From NCBI GenBank assembly GCA_003599475.1, contig QZKK01000225.1, positions 1 through 51,736 of the forward strand: a DNA stretch of 51,736 nucleotides. Direction: 5' to 3'. The stretch is from Desulfobacteraceae bacterium (GTDB lineage: Bacteria > Desulfobacterota > Desulfobacteria > Desulfobacterales > SURF-15). Made by a program: the position numbers and the translations under genes. A model generated the notes under the pieces. That model had not been told where the DNA came from. It searched no databases and saw only the letters and a list, made by a program, of their open reading frames with translations. Positions 41,482 to 50,504 of the stretch are shown piece by piece. Within the stretch, counting starts at the first letter, position 1. Each line of letters starts with the position of its first letter.

Positions 41482-42576
41482 TCACGGCTCCGGGGGAATG
41501 CGTTTGAGATCCAGTTTGTTCACCAGGTCTCCGGCCATATGAGCCCATGTTCGACATCGCATATCCTCTCCAGCCTGAAACCCGATTCTCCGAATCTGAT
41601 CGCGGTGAAGGTATGCGAATTCGAGTTTGTCGATGATGTCGTCCAAATCCGGTTCCTCCCATACGGCTTCGATTCGGCCCGATCCGTTTGAGACCTCGAT
41701 TGGTTTCAGCGATCGGATGCAGAGACTGTTCCGGTCCGTTAAAATATCCTTATGGCCGCTGCTGAAGGTGGCGACCACCGGCTTTCCGCAGGCCATGTAC
41801 TCCATCAGGACCAGATTGGTTCCCCCTTCGCAGCGGTTTGGAAAGATTCCGACATCCGTACATGCATAGATCTTTCGCAGTTCATGCTGGGGGATTCGGG
41901 GGAGGAATTCCGTACGATTGAGGTCCACTCCGTTTTCAGACATAACGCTCTTTAAATAGTCGATACTGAAGCGCTTCTGGGGCTTGTAGTCGATCAAGGG
42001 AGAGCCTGCCATGGTGTTCATGCTGAACGGCCACGGGTTGTACCAGCAGTTGACGAACAGGACGTCCCGGTGCCTTTCCTGCAGGGTTGCGACCGCACGG
42101 ATGACGATGTCCTGCGCTTTTCTCAGCTCGAATTTCCCCCCGGAATAAATGACGAAATGGTCCCTGGCACCCGGCTTCTCTCCATGAATCGGGTGAAAGA
42201 GCTCCGGATCGATCCCCTGTATCAGCACGTCTGCCCAGGAGATCCCTTTCTCGTTCAACTTCTCCCTGCACCAGGTGGACCCGGCAAAGATGCAGTCGAA
42301 TGCTTTGGCATTTTCCATCGAATCGTCTGACAGCAGATTTTCAAAAAAGGTGTACCCGTAGTTTTCAGTCCCGCTTACATCGATCACTTTGGTCAGGCGG
42401 TGGTCGCCGATCGTGTGAAAGACCTTACCCCCGAAGACGGATCCTTTCGCCAGGTTCGGGCCGATGACCGAAACGGGAATCAACTTTTCGAGCTCACGGA
42501 TCAGGTACTTGCTGCAGATTCCCCATCCGATATATTCTCCCGGGATCAGTCCTAAATATAGGTGAGCAACCGGCAT
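41482..42576 (-). CDS. GT4-like glycosyltransferase
   Basis: The 364-residue GT-B transferase includes AHLYLGLIPGEYIGWGICSKYLIREL at the N-terminus (first Rossmann domain) and, in the second domain, VIYSGGKFELRKAQDIVIRAVATLQ and the GT4 signature IFPNRCEGGTNLVLMEYMACGKPVVAT (E-x7-E with EGGTNLVLME). It starts 2 nt after the stop of the GT9 gene that precedes it in transcription. No substrate can be inferred. Confidence 0.85.
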   Translation of the reverse strand: MPVAHLYLGLIPGEYIGWGICSKYLIRELEKLIPVSVIGPNLAKGSVFGGKVFHTIGDHRLTKVIDVSGTENYGYTFFENLLSDDSMENAKAFDCIFAGSTWCREKLNEKGISWADVLIQGIDPELFHPIHGEKPGARDHFVIYSGGKFELRKAQDIVIRAVATLQERHRDVLFVNCWYNPWPFSMNTMAGSPLIDYKPQKRFSIDYLKSVMSENGVDLNRTEFLPRIPQHELRKIYACTDVGIFPNRCEGGTNLVLMEYMACGKPVVATFSSGHKDILTDRNSLCIRSLKPIEVSNGSGRIEAVWEEPDLDDIIDKLEFAYLHRDQIRRIGFQAGEDMRCRTWAHMAGDLVNKLDLKRIPPEP

Positions 42577-42578
42577 TT

Positions 42579-44255
42579 CTAATGCATGTAGCTCTTGAGA
42601 AGCGGAACTTGCTTCAGAATGGTAGTTACAATGAAGAGAATGTCACGGTAGGCCTCAGCGGTCCGGGTTGAAAGGTTCAGGGGATCTGTTTTTTCGATGT
42701 TTTCACAGAAAACAGTAAGGAGCTCATCGAGAAACGAAAAGCAGTCCCCGCTGCCGAAAGCACCGATTTCGTCCTCAGATGCATTCAGCAAACCGGAAAG
42801 CTTTTTCGATGCACCGGAGTCCGGACGAATTTTGATCAGCTCGGTCTGAAGATCCAAAACTTGATTTCTTGCTTTTTCAAGAAGTCCCTTGTATTCGGCC
42901 ATCCGCTCAACCCATCGGTCGAAGCCCTCTACGACCGGACTGAGGCGGTCGGTTTTGGAATAGCAAGCAAGAAAGGATGAGACGTATGCTTCCAGATTGC
43001 GGTCCGAAGAATCGGTTACACCCGAATGGATCAACCAGGCGATTCTTAACAGGAGTTTCTCCAATACCGGCAAAGTCAAAAGAGGTCGGCCTCCGGGGAA
43101 CCAGTCGAGATACCCCCATGGATCGAAGGCCGATTGAAAGACCTTGATCCCCTTCAGTCCATTTATTCCATGTAAGGGTCCTCCCTGCCGGATCGAAGGA
43201 TTAGCGATGTCGAAAATTTTTTTCACCGCTTCCGGAGAGATCAGAGACAAACAGCTTTTCTGCACGCATTTTGCGGTTCCCTGGCACGGAAAGCAGGAGA
43301 TATCCGGATGCACCGCGATATGACCCGCTCCATAAGGTCCCGTCTCCGCAAAGTGGGTGCTGAAGAAAAGGGCAATCACGCGGGTTCCGACGGAAGAGGC
43401 CAGGTGCATCGGTCCCGTATCGTTTGATATCAGAACCTCGCACCGGGAAAGAAGCGCGGCCAATTCCTCAACCGATGTTTGCCCGGCGAGGTTTTCTGCA
43501 TTCCCCCCGATCATCGCATGCAGACGACTGCAAAGCTCCTTTTCGCTCGAACTGCCGAAGATCAACAGCCGGCAGCCGTTTTTATCGGCCAGCATCCGGC
43601 CGAGTTTTCCGAAATTTTCAACCGGCCACTGTTTGAAATCTCCGCCCGCTCCCGGGTGGATGCCGACGATCGGACCGCTCCCTTCAAACCGGAGGATGGT
43701 ATCCGCGGCTCTTGCGCAAGGGGCCATATTCGGCTTGAAATACGGAGGACGGGGGACGGAATCCAACCCTGCGATCCGCTTGTAGATGTCGATCCAGTTG
43801 AAATTGCTGTACCGCCGATTCATGAAGGAGGCCAAGGAAAAATGAAACCACTTGTCCTTGGAGAGGTATTGCCGGTGCTCGTTGACGGACAAGCCGGATC
43901 GGTGCTTGGAATCGAGCAGAAACGACAGAAGCGCGGAAGAGAACGTGAATCCGAGGTTGATGACCCAGTCCCATCTCCGGTTGATCAGCGGCGACAAATC
44001 TGCCTCAAGGATGTCCAGAGCTTGGACAAATGCCTCTTTTTCTCCGCAGAGCACTAGAGAAACAATTTTTTCCTTGTCCAGAATAAAGGTCTTTTCGACT
44101 TCTGAATTCGCTCGAAAGACTTCGGCACCCAGCCTGGACGTCAGGAGGTGGATATGGGCGTCCGGAAAAACTTCTTTTATCCCTCCAATCACGGGGAAGA
44201 GCTGGAGGGCGTCGCCCATTCTCAATACTTGTATGATCAATATATCCATGGTCAT
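42579..44255 (-). CDS. GT9 (heptosyltransferase-like) glycosyltransferase with helical C-terminal extension
   Basis: Residues 1-350 match GT9: MDILIIQVLRMGDALQLFPVIGGIKEVFPDAHIHLLT at the start, then VGIHPGAGGDFKQWPVENFGKLGRML and ISNDTGPMHLASSVGTRVIALFF in the donor domain. Four cysteines in a small cluster (CFPCQGTAKCVQKSC) resemble the C-terminal cysteine region of other GT9 proteins near autotransporters and flagella. Residues 350-558 form a mainly helical extension without known motif. It overlaps the upstream GT by 4 nt (ATGA). Protein heptosyltransferases of the TibC type share this family, but identity is not proven. Confidence 0.83.
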   Translation of the reverse strand: MTMDILIIQVLRMGDALQLFPVIGGIKEVFPDAHIHLLTSRLGAEVFRANSEVEKTFILDKEKIVSLVLCGEKEAFVQALDILEADLSPLINRRWDWVINLGFTFSSALLSFLLDSKHRSGLSVNEHRQYLSKDKWFHFSLASFMNRRYSNFNWIDIYKRIAGLDSVPRPPYFKPNMAPCARAADTILRFEGSGPIVGIHPGAGGDFKQWPVENFGKLGRMLADKNGCRLLIFGSSSEKELCSRLHAMIGGNAENLAGQTSVEELAALLSRCEVLISNDTGPMHLASSVGTRVIALFFSTHFAETGPYGAGHIAVHPDISCFPCQGTAKCVQKSCLSLISPEAVKKIFDIANPSIRQGGPLHGINGLKGIKVFQSAFDPWGYLDWFPGGRPLLTLPVLEKLLLRIAWLIHSGVTDSSDRNLEAYVSSFLACYSKTDRLSPVVEGFDRWVERMAEYKGLLEKARNQVLDLQTELIKIRPDSGASKKLSGLLNASEDEIGAFGSGDCFSFLDELLTVFCENIEKTDPLNLSTRTAEAYRDILFIVTTILKQVPLLKSYMH

Positions 44256-45547
44256 CCGGATTTGGGTAGGTCCATCATCAGCCGTAAAAGAGTCTCCTGC
44301 CTGCCCATCGTCAAATCGGTACGCTCCATCGAATCGAGGATTGCATCCGCTTGCACTCCTGTTTCGACTTCCATGATCCGCTGCTTGAGCTGTTCGAAGA
44401 TATCTTCTGAACCTGTCACCGAAGATTCACCGGCAGGCGGCGGCCGGACGGAGAGCGGCCGGGATTCAAGCGATCCGCGGAATATCTGTTCGTAGCATTC
44501 GAAGATCCTGTCCGCATTTTTTCTGATATCGTAATGCTCGACGGCATAAGCCCGGTTTATCCGATGCAACTCAGCTCTCTTCTGAGAATCCTGCATGTAC
44601 TGCCAGCTTTTCCGGATTTCATCCGCAAAACCTTCGATATCCCTGCAGTCATGGTGATAGGGCGTCCACGGGACGTCGGTGATCCCGGAAACGATGGGAA
44701 TCCCGGAGAGCAGCCCCTCTCGAACGACGCGGGATTCGGTCGGGATTTCACCGACTTGAGTCAGAAGAATATCGCTAGAATCGAAAATCTGCTGTGGATG
44801 CGCTTTGCCTCTGAAGTGGAAGTGCTTTTTCAGATCGTCCCGGATCAAGGCGTTCCAGACCGGTTGGACGTTTGCTCCGTCTTGACCGTAGATGTCCAGG
44901 GATACGCGAAAAGGGACTTTCCCCTGTTCCGACAAAGCCATCAGGAGTTGAACGGCATTGAAAATATAGTAGGGTTCTTTGCCGGCACGCCATGTGTCCA
45001 TGACTACCAATCGGAGATGGTTCGGATCGAAGCCGTCATCCATTTTGAGTCGAATACAGTCGCAGCATATGATCGGATCTGTCACGACTAGATTTCCTTG
45101 GATGATATTTTCCCAATATTTTGCATGGATCGGCCACAGGGTGATGAAGTATCTGCAGTTGGCAACCTGCCGGTGTGAGTTTTTCAAAAATGTCAACACC
45201 GCCTCCCCGCCGTAAAGCTCGTTGTAGAACAGGTGAGACGGCATGGCATGCAGGAACATGACCAGGGAGCGCTTCGGGTTGTTCATGTAGCTTTCGGGTA
45301 TCCAACTGTGCCAGCAGATCAGATCCGCTTCTTGTGCTTCATCGAAATTTTCGAGACCGATGATCCGGCCTTCTTTGAAAAGCATATCCTGATAAGCCGG
45401 GTCGATTCGAAACCGGTTCCCCCTGATATGATCTACGATGTAGGGATCGTAGCCGCGCCTCATTTCCTCATAGACAAGATCCCGTGTCTCAGGATAGATC
45501 CCGGAGTCAATCGGGCTGTAGTTGCAGAAATGAAGGATCTTTTTCAT
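44252..45547 (-). CDS. Glycosyltransferase (GT4-like, GT-B fold)
   Basis: The 431-residue protein begins MKKILHFCNYSPIDSGIYPETRDLVYEEMRRGYD and has a second domain with HLRLVVMDTWRAGKEPYYIFNAVQLLMAL, FHFRGKAHPQQIFDSSDILLTQVGEIPTESRVVREGLLSGIPIVSG, the donor-site region (ESRVVREGLLSG in place of the standard E-x7-E). The C-terminal 80 residues are an extra helical tail. It is the first gene of the compact GT run 45547-36867. No clear ribosome-binding site is visible before the ATG. Confidence 0.78.
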   Translation of the reverse strand: MKKILHFCNYSPIDSGIYPETRDLVYEEMRRGYDPYIVDHIRGNRFRIDPAYQDMLFKEGRIIGLENFDEAQEADLICWHSWIPESYMNNPKRSLVMFLHAMPSHLFYNELYGGEAVLTFLKNSHRQVANCRYFITLWPIHAKYWENIIQGNLVVTDPIICCDCIRLKMDDGFDPNHLRLVVMDTWRAGKEPYYIFNAVQLLMALSEQGKVPFRVSLDIYGQDGANVQPVWNALIRDDLKKHFHFRGKAHPQQIFDSSDILLTQVGEIPTESRVVREGLLSGIPIVSGITDVPWTPYHHDCRDIEGFADEIRKSWQYMQDSQKRAELHRINRAYAVEHYDIRKNADRIFECYEQIFRGSLESRPLSVRPPPAGESSVTGSEDIFEQLKQRIMEVETGVQADAILDSMERTDLTMGRQETLLRLMMDLPKSG

Positions 45548-46138
45548 AGAGGGTTTTACGCTTTCTGAACCCTTAAAGATTCCATCGCTGGTTGAATAAC
45601 GGCCCCGCAGCTTACGGAATCCACTGAGGAGCTGACGATTCCGAGCGACTTAGCAGATAAAGCCATCTTTGAGTCCTGAGACATTGAAATTCCCATCCGT
45701 TGAACCTTTTATTATAACGCTGAACCAGTGAACGGTTACCTTTTCAGAATTCAGAAGTAAGCTCCGCTTTGGTGGATTACAGATCATCTCTGCATCAATC
45801 CACTGAAGGGTATCGATGATACTCAATTCACGGCGGCCGCCATTCAACGGGGCCGCTTGGAGACGCTCGATTGAATCAGCATTTGAATATCAGCAATGCG
45901 CCATTCATACACGCAACAAATATGCCAGGAGAAGAGTTAGGATTTAAAGGTTGGATCCGTGGCTGACAACATCGGAAAGAGGCGGATGGCTGAAACCGGT
46001 GATTGGAGGGAACTGGAAGAGAGTGAAATAGATTATGCGCGGAGCGTCCATGAGATGTGGAGACTGCTTGGGGCAGAGACTGACCGCGGGCATTTTCTCT
46101 TTGTCATTTTATTGACATTGCACCCGTTGAAATCGTTC
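45548..46138. other. 590-bp intergenic gap with no supported gene
   Basis: Two ORFs of 65 and 75 codons (45650-45847 minus; 45959-46186 plus) can be drawn here, but neither has a good ribosome-binding site or a recognisable protein pattern. The plus-strand one would overlap the 3' end of the FAD oxidoreductase gene. The stretch contains no palindromic element. It may be a decayed gene or the promoter region of the GT run. Confidence 0.6.
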
Positions 46139-47665
46139 TCACGGATAGTTGTTCGGACCATCGATTCTAAAATGACTGCCGGTTGACACTGGATTCTTCA
46201 GGGCGCTTCCGACGATCAGGGCGCCAACCGTTAAAATCGATCTCAGGTCTAGAAAATCGAGCATATCGAAACTCGCGAAGCGTATCGCCGCATAGTCCGC
46301 GCGTATTCGATCCAGCGCCTCTTTGCATCTGCTCAGACCTCGGCTGCCTCTCAAAACCGAAAGGTGTTTACCGATCGCACTTTTCGATGTCTGCTGCATC
46401 TGGATCAGGTCTATTCTTTCTTGAGGATTGCCGAAGTGCAGGGCGAGATCCGGTTCTGACCTCATCACCGGAAAATTCCTGATTTTCCTGGATCGTGCTG
46501 CCGAAAACCGTCCGGCCCGTTCACCAAATACCTGGGTGGCTGTCATCATGCATCCGCCGATACGGTCGGCTCCATGGGGACCAGCGGCAACTTCACCGGC
46601 TGCGAACAAGCCGCACAAAGTGGTTTCTGTGAATTCATTTATTCTGAGGCCGCCGTTGAACGCATGTGAAAAGTGATCGACTTCCAAAGGATCGGACGCT
46701 CGATCTGTTTTCCAGAATACTTTTTTCCCCTTCTGCCTTTCTTCTGCCACTGCAAGGTCAACCAGACAGGATTGATCACGACAACTGAATGGAAAATGAC
46801 CTTGCCGCTCGGATACCGCCGCCCTCCTTTTTACGGTATCGGAGATGTACTTTTGCAAAAGGTCATCCCCTGATTCATCCTGCAGCATATATGGCTGTTC
46901 CAGTTGAGAAAGCGGGAGGAAAAAACATTCGTCTCCAATCTTCAATCCCAACATGAATTGGATATATTCCATATTGATCAATTCGGCTCCGGCAATCGAA
47001 GCAATCGTATAGCCATCGCCGATTTCAGTCGCTCCTGCAAAGGCTACAGGAAAAACTGCGGCTCCTCCGCCGGTTGCCAGGATAGTGGATTTCGCGCCGA
47101 CTTGAACGATCCTTTTATCGTTGGTAAAAATCCACGCACCCCAGCACTGATCGTCTGCGACAATCAGATCAATCGCACGACCTTCAAGAAAGCGGATATT
47201 CGTTCGGTTAACAACGGATTGAAATGTTTCTTTTACGTTTGAATAATCTTCAGTAAGGAATGCACGCTCGATGCTGCTGAAGCATCCCTTGGCCCGAACC
47301 GGTTCCCCCCGATCGTTTTTCTTGAACCGAAGGCCGAACGACACCAAATCTTCGATACGGGGTCCAGATTCCTCAACCAGAATACGGACTAGTGAAGGAT
47401 CACACTTTCCTAAACCGATCCGGATGATCTCGCTGTAAAACTGCTCGAGGTTCTGTGCTGTTCGTTCTTTTCCCACCAGCCCTTGAATGCCCCAACCTTT
47501 CGTCAGCGATGAAAAAGAAGATCCGGAATTTGCGATTGTGCGTGTCCCTGCAATGAGCACTTCTGCGCCCGATTGAGAGGCGGCGACGGCTGCTCGGATT
47601 CCGGCCGCTCCCGCTCCGATGATCAGAACATCCGTCCGAATCGTTTCGAATATATGCTTCGACAT
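46139..47665 (-). CDS. FAD-dependent oxidoreductase (fumarate reductase / L-aspartate oxidase flavoprotein-like)
   Basis: The 508-residue protein has the dinucleotide-binding motif TDVLIIGAGAAGIRAAVAAS (11-30), STILATGGGAAVFPVA, NMEYIQFM, and FNGGLRINEFTETTLCGLFAAGEVAAGPHGADRIGG, all found in the flavoprotein family of fumarate reductase, succinate dehydrogenase and NadB. The NadB-type ESRGAH near the C-terminus appears as STGSHFRIDGP, so the substrate arginine is changed. The exact reaction is unknown. It lies within a glycan cluster, without subunits of a respiratory complex, and might oxidise a sugar or an amino-acid precursor. Confidence 0.8.
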   Translation of the reverse strand: MSKHIFETIRTDVLIIGAGAAGIRAAVAASQSGAEVLIAGTRTIANSGSSFSSLTKGWGIQGLVGKERTAQNLEQFYSEIIRIGLGKCDPSLVRILVEESGPRIEDLVSFGLRFKKNDRGEPVRAKGCFSSIERAFLTEDYSNVKETFQSVVNRTNIRFLEGRAIDLIVADDQCWGAWIFTNDKRIVQVGAKSTILATGGGAAVFPVAFAGATEIGDGYTIASIAGAELINMEYIQFMLGLKIGDECFFLPLSQLEQPYMLQDESGDDLLQKYISDTVKRRAAVSERQGHFPFSCRDQSCLVDLAVAEERQKGKKVFWKTDRASDPLEVDHFSHAFNGGLRINEFTETTLCGLFAAGEVAAGPHGADRIGGCMMTATQVFGERAGRFSAARSRKIRNFPVMRSEPDLALHFGNPQERIDLIQMQQTSKSAIGKHLSVLRGSRGLSRCKEALDRIRADYAAIRFASFDMLDFLDLRSILTVGALIVGSALKNPVSTGSHFRIDGPNNYP

Positions 47666-47730
47666 ACGAAATCAGATCGAAAGGGGGAAAAACGAAACGC
47701 TGTGCGGGACCGATCGAGAATTACTCAGAA

Positions 47731-48444
47731 TCAGCGCTCAATAAGCCGTGAATTGACATATTTGACCGTACCCAGGTGGAGGAACCGGGATTTGGATGCA
47801 AACAGATGGAATTCTCCCAAAATTTGATCGATGAGACGGCGATCTTCTTCAAAGTGATACTCAACAAGCACATAGTCGATATCGGGCAGGCGGTTTTTCA
47901 GGCTTTGCAGGATTTCCACTTCACACCCTTCGGTATCCACTTTCAGGACATCGATTGCATCCAATCCAAGCCGGTCGAATTCGAAGGCTGCGCTTTCAAG
48001 AAGGATGGGAATCGACCCGCTGTACTGGCCATTGTTCGGTTTGGTCGAGTTCTGACCGGTCTGAAACCGATGAATATGGAGTTCAGAGGCTTTTCGCCGG
48101 TCCGACAACCCGTAGGGATGAAGGCTGACACCGGGAAGGTTTCCCACGTTGGCTTCGAGCAAGCTAAAGGTATCGGAGGATGGTTCGAAGCAGTGAATGA
48201 CCGCTTCGGGGTCTCGGAATTTCATGTAGATTGAAAACAGGCCTACATTTGCACCGATATCGACGACCCTCAATGGACCCTTCCGGCGTCTTGCGTTCAT
48301 GATCGCGTACTCGTTGTCATAGATGATCTCCTTGATCAGGTACGCTTCATTGCGGGGGATGTGGATCGTATAGGTGCGATCCGGCGATTCTATCCGGGCT
48401 TTCACAATCGTCGAGGGAAGCGCAAGTTCCTGCAGATCATCCAT
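47731..48444 (-). CDS. FkbM family methyltransferase
   Basis: The 237-residue protein has RVVDIGANVGLFSIYM (60-75, motif I), HCFEPSSDTFSLLEANVG, and DAIDVLKVDTEGCEVEILQSL, the FkbM signature. It is shorter than the other FkbM protein at 28102 and about as divergent from it as two paralogues of a family can be. It lies between the FAD oxidoreductase and the radical SAM gene, with 17 bp to the latter. Likely O-methylation of a sugar or small molecule; the target is not visible. Confidence 0.84.
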   Translation of the reverse strand: MDDLQELALPSTIVKARIESPDRTYTIHIPRNEAYLIKEIIYDNEYAIMNARRRKGPLRVVDIGANVGLFSIYMKFRDPEAVIHCFEPSSDTFSLLEANVGNLPGVSLHPYGLSDRRKASELHIHRFQTGQNSTKPNNGQYSGSIPILLESAAFEFDRLGLDAIDVLKVDTEGCEVEILQSLKNRLPDIDYVLVEYHFEEDRRLIDQILGEFHLFASKSRFLHLGTVKYVNSRLIER

Positions 48445-48461
48445 AATCCGGAACTCTTAGG

Positions 48462-49781
48462 CTAGGTGACCGCCAAGTTGGCGTCCATGGTTTTTTTCAG
48501 CTCAAAAAGAGAGGCATCATCGAATTCGGTCAGGTTGATCGAAAAATCAGTGGCGTTCCCCAATCGGCCGATAAATGCCTCTTCATCACCGATCCTGTCT
48601 TTCATCTGTTCGTATAGCGGCGTTCCAGGGTAGGGGGTGGCAAAGAAGGATCCGCATTCGATTCCAGTCTCGCGTTTGAAATCGATGGTCTCCCAAATGG
48701 TTTCCCGGGTCTCCCCCGGATAGCCGAAGATAAAGGTGGTATTGGGATAGATTCCCGCTCTGCGGGTGTTACGAACCGCATCTTTTGCCTCTTCGACAGT
48801 GGCTTTCTTGTTCATGGCTTTCAGCATCTTCCGGCTTCCGGATTCGATGCCGTAGCCGATCCAGACGCACCCGGCACCGGCCATCCGATCGAGGATTTCC
48901 GGCTCCGCACTGCTCACCCGCCCGTGGCATCCCCAAGTCAACGGGAATCTCTTTTTCTCCATCTCCGAGCAAAATTCAGCGAGCCATTTTTTGGACACCA
49001 TCAGGTTGTCATCTACGAATCCGATGAAGTCGACTCCATACCGGTCTACCAGAATCTCGATTTCGTTGACGACGTTTCGGACCGATCGGATCCTGTAACT
49101 GGAGCGGCCGAATAGATGGTAACAGTAGTTGCAGGAAAACGGACAGCCGCGGCTTGAGATGATGTTCATGCTCCGGTTTACTTTAACATCTCTGCGGAAT
49201 CCCGAGGAGTTGTTTGCCACATCTCCCCAAATGGGATTCTCAAGATAGATCTCCATGGGAATCAGATTCCAGGCGGGGAAGGGGATTGAATCGAGATTGT
49301 CGATAATTTCCCGCGGGGCGGTTTCCACAATTTGTTCGTTTCTCCTGAACCGGATGCCGGCAACCTCAGCGAGGTCTGTTCCGGATTGAAGCGCCCGGCA
49401 GATCTCAAGCATGGTGATTTCGCCTTCGCCGATTACAGAGATATCTAGCGGTGTTCGATCGAACAGCAGTTGGCTGCTGGTTGTGGCAAGACCTCCGCCT
49501 GAGATGACCGGAGCGTTCGGCTGGATCCGTTTCAGAATGGGAATGAGCCACTTCTGGAAGTTGTAGGTGGTGATAAGTCCAGAGATACCTACCAAATCCC
49601 AGGTCTTCGTCTCCAAATCGCTCACGATGGCATTTTCCCGAGGTCTAAAGGCATTGATATCATAAAATTCCACGTTCCAGCCGGCCGCCATCAAGGTGGA
49701 GGCGACGGTGGCCAGACCGGATGGAATGCAGTTGGGTTTGGCATCGAGCCGGGCGGGTGAATTGATAAGGAGAATTCTCAT
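48462..49781 (-). CDS. B12-binding-domain-like radical SAM protein
   Basis: The 439-residue protein has an N-terminal cobalamin-binding-type Rossmann domain (MRILLINSPARLDAKPN, GISGLITTYNFQKWLIPILKR, VIGEGE) without the DxHxxG cobalamin-ligand motif. A radical SAM domain follows with the CxxxCxxC cluster motif SSRGCPFSCNYCYH (Cys213, 217 and 220), then GFVDDNLMVSKKW, IESGSRKMLKAMNKK and TTFIFGYPGETRETI. Such enzymes may methylate unactivated carbons or make sulphur or carbon-carbon changes. I place the start at 49781 because the frame's extra 26 residues to 49859 would lie before the domain and overlap the next gene. Confidence 0.85.
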   Translation of the reverse strand: MRILLINSPARLDAKPNCIPSGLATVASTLMAAGWNVEFYDINAFRPRENAIVSDLETKTWDLVGISGLITTYNFQKWLIPILKRIQPNAPVISGGGLATTSSQLLFDRTPLDISVIGEGEITMLEICRALQSGTDLAEVAGIRFRRNEQIVETAPREIIDNLDSIPFPAWNLIPMEIYLENPIWGDVANNSSGFRRDVKVNRSMNIISSRGCPFSCNYCYHLFGRSSYRIRSVRNVVNEIEILVDRYGVDFIGFVDDNLMVSKKWLAEFCSEMEKKRFPLTWGCHGRVSSAEPEILDRMAGAGCVWIGYGIESGSRKMLKAMNKKATVEEAKDAVRNTRRAGIYPNTTFIFGYPGETRETIWETIDFKRETGIECGSFFATPYPGTPLYEQMKDRIGDEEAFIGRLGNATDFSINLTEFDDASLFELKKTMDANLAVT

Positions 49782-49806
49782 CCGGATAGCCCTTAATGAT
49801 CTGCTT

Positions 49807-50484
49807 TTAAGGAAGCTGATATTTATCAGCCATCTTTTTGAATCTAACCAGATTATCATCGACTGCGTCCATAGGACGTCTGAAAAAATCGATTCTCAGA
49901 CTACCCATGGACAGGCGATCATGATCTCGTACTTTCGGTAACGGCAAAGTCTGACTTGCCATATGTTCAAACCCTATGTTTTCCATGAGTTGTAGAAAAA
50001 AAGGTTCAAAGATAAAATGTTCCTTGTAGTGTCCCGGCTGGAAAAAGTTGTGGAAGTCGGCAAAAACAGCGAAAATTCCACCATTTCTTAATTGCTTATA
50101 GATTTTATCCATGAATATGAAAGGAGATTCGAGGTGTTCAAAAACACCGAAACATGTTATCAAATCCATTTTTTCGTGCATTTCAAAGAAACGTTCCGGT
50201 TCAATCATTCTTATTTCCAGATCTAAATCCTTATACCGATTTTGCGCAAAGGAGAATACCTCTCCTTTAATGTCGACATGCCAGACTTGATAATCTTTTC
50301 TGAAGAAGGCCTCGCAAATATGTCCCGGTCCTGCTCCAAAATCAGCGATTTTGTCGATCTTGTACAGCTTGGTGATTTCCATTAGTAAATCTATGAAATC
50401 GATTGTTTGCCTGGACGGTTTTTCACTATTGAAATCTACGGTTTCCGAGTTGTACTTCTTTATCGATTCTAGTCCCTCATACAT
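49807..50484 (-). CDS. Class I SAM-dependent methyltransferase
   Basis: The 225-residue protein has IADFGAGPGHICEAFFRKDYQVWHVD (motif I at 46-54) and DLITCFGVFEHLESPFIFMDKIYKQLRNGG, the standard motif set of small methyltransferases in glycan and lipid clusters. Base composition is visibly more AT-rich here (50.0-50.5 kb) than in the housekeeping genes at the left, which may reflect recent acquisition. It ends 25 nt before the radical SAM start, so the two are probably co-transcribed. Confidence 0.8.
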   Translation of the reverse strand: MYEGLESIKKYNSETVDFNSEKPSRQTIDFIDLLMEITKLYKIDKIADFGAGPGHICEAFFRKDYQVWHVDIKGEVFSFAQNRYKDLDLEIRMIEPERFFEMHEKMDLITCFGVFEHLESPFIFMDKIYKQLRNGGIFAVFADFHNFFQPGHYKEHFIFEPFFLQLMENIGFEHMASQTLPLPKVRDHDRLSMGSLRIDFFRRPMDAVDDNLVRFKKMADKYQLP

Positions 50485-50504
50485 TCCAATTTCCTTTCAA
50501 TTCT

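Noticed and set aside
45959..46186. 75-codon plus-strand ORF starting with GTG
   Set aside because: No ribosome-binding site, overlaps the 3' end of the FAD oxidoreductase, and no recognisable protein pattern.
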